A DNA stretch of 64,000 bases, taken from Candidatus Thiodiazotropha sp. 'RUGA'. GTDB lineage: Bacteria; Pseudomonadota; Gammaproteobacteria; Chromatiales; Chromatiaceae. Location of the stretch: the NCBI GenBank assembly GCA_016842065.1, contig JAEPDS010000007.1, forward strand, positions 62,001 to 126,000, in the 5' to 3' direction. The position numbers and the translations under genes are program-made. Positions 63,105 through 64,000 of the stretch are shown piece after piece. How positions within the stretch are numbered: position 1 is the stretch's first letter; every line of letters begins with the position of its first letter. The notes beneath the pieces were generated by a model. It searched no databases and had not been told where the DNA came from. It saw only the letters and a program-made list of their open reading frames with translations.

Positions 63105-64000
63105 ATGGAAAAAAACAGAATAATAAGAAATCTCTTCTCGAATTGGACTGGTCTGTTGGTTTCCATCGTCGTATCTTTTTTTCTTGCTCCCTTTGTCGTA
63201 CACAATCTGGGCAATGAGCTGTATGGTGTATGGACCATTATCAATCAGTTTACAGGCTATATGTATCTGTTTGATTTAGGTGTTCGCGAGTCGGTAATCA
63301 GGTCCACATCCCATTCCCTTGCGAAGAAAGATCCGAAAGCGCTTGAAGAGGTCTTGAGTGCTTCGTTTATCATCTATTTCTTTATCTCGGTTATTACCGT
63401 TCTGATCTCAGTTGTACTCGCACTCTACTTCTCATCGATCTTCGGGGTGGAAGAGGAGGTGGCTGAGGCGGCATCGATTACCGTTCTTCTGGTTGGTGCG
63501 ACCATAGCGCAGTTCTTTATTTTTAATATCTTTTCCGGCGTTCTAATGGGCCTGCAGCGCTATGATATCTTTAATGTCGTCAATATTCTGACCACGCTGC
63601 TCAAGGCGGCGGCGTTCGTGGTTCTGTTGAGCAATGGTTATACCATCGTTGCGATGGCTGCCAGTCAGATGGTGCTCGGCTTCCTTGGGGGGCTCTATCT
63701 GATGCATGCTGCAAAAAAGATTGCGGCAACGCAAGGTGTCAGGTTCAAAGTCAGACTGAAAATCGATGCCGTCTTTCGAAAAGTGGCGAGAAAGATTGTC
63801 AACTACAGTACATTTGTATTGATCAACAACCTGGGACAGAAAATCGTATTCATGACAGATGCCATCGTGATTGGTATCTTCATGCCCGTTGCCTCGGTGA
63901 CCTTCTACGCCATAGCCGGGACTCTGGTCGAGTACCTGAGACAGCTGGTGGTGGTTACTGCCAGAGTGCTGATGCCGATGGTGGCACGCTACAGCGCTCT
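63105..64000 (+). CDS. Polysaccharide flippase (Wzx/MATE-like), partial
   Basis: The first 298 codons are visible; the gene continues beyond the right edge. Multi-spanning protein with alternating hydrophobic helices (SIVVSFFLAPFVVHNLGN, YMYLFDLGVRESVIRSTSHS, FIIYFFISVITVLISVVLAL, MTDAIVIGIFMPVASVTFY). The pattern is that of polysaccharide biosynthesis Wzx-type flippases that move lipid-linked repeat units across the inner membrane, in line with the upstream genes. Confidence 0.85.
   Translation, partial: MEKNRIIRNLFSNWTGLLVSIVVSFFLAPFVVHNLGNELYGVWTIINQFTGYMYLFDLGVRESVIRSTSHSLAKKDPKALEEVLSASFIIYFFISVITVLISVVLALYFSSIFGVEEEVAEAASITVLLVGATIAQFFIFNIFSGVLMGLQRYDIFNVVNILTTLLKAAAFVVLLSNGYTIVAMAASQMVLGFLGGLYLMHAAKKIAATQGVRFKVRLKIDAVFRKVARKIVNYSTFVLINNLGQKIVFMTDAIVIGIFMPVASVTFYAIAGTLVEYLRQLVVVTARVLMPMVARYSA

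Overview
The window reads as chromosome of a free-living or symbiotic gammaproteobacterial sulfur oxidiser, most like the Chromatiales/Sedimenticola/Ca. Thiodiazotropha group (inference). Support: two adjacent exported Gly/Tyr-rich sulfur globule proteins, a FimX-type type IV pilus regulator, RNase T, MlaA, class II dihydroorotase, a homodimeric AceE with lipoyl domains on both E2 and E3, and many c-di-GMP proteins. No rRNA, tRNA, CRISPR array, phage or intact transposase gene was seen. The accessory signal is mostly short inverted-repeat elements without ORFs.

Layout. 1-2.5 kb: an ABC1/UbiB-type kinase (cut by the window edge) coupled to a TetR regulator, divergent from a second TetR. 2.7-6.5 kb: housekeeping (apbC, rnt, mlaA, pyrC). 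6.8-7.96 kb: sulfur globule protein pair closed by a strong terminator. 8.2-19.5 kb: pyruvate dehydrogenase aceE-aceF-lpdA, interrupted between aceF and lpdA by a di-haem cytochrome c peroxidase translationally coupled to a DAHL-PAS-GGDEF-EAL protein and by a small lipoprotein. 19.5-27.6 kb: methyltransferase/hydrolase pair, TAXI-TRAP transporter split by a divergent DUF481 gene, and sbcB. 27.6-30.1 kb: a repeat-rich stretch with small genes. 30.1-37.5 kb: K+ channel/RCK pair, envelope and unknown proteins, and an NrtR-like Nudix-nadA operon with a candidate operator. 37.7-43.3 kb: HDOD and GAF-GGDEF signalling genes, a nested repeat, an FG-GAP lipoprotein and a dynamin-like GTPase. 43.9-54.2 kb: a same-strand run of SCP2-like protein, RND pump with an odd tail, two exported proteins sharing an FRP motif, orphan ParA, DUF302 and a coiled-coil membrane protein. 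54.3-57.6 kb: fimX and class I DAHP synthase. 58.4-64 kb: start of an exopolysaccharide cluster (deacetylase, ATP-grasp, FemAB-like, DegT aminotransferase, flippase), running off the right edge.

The least explained material is (i) the FRP-motif exported pair beside the RND pump with a Ser/Gly and Lys/Ala-rich C-terminal tail, (ii) the peroxidase/c-di-GMP sensor couple set inside the pdh locus, and (iii) three families of small inverted-repeat elements, one with solo ends repeated beside several gene boundaries. All family assignments come from reading motifs; no database search was possible.
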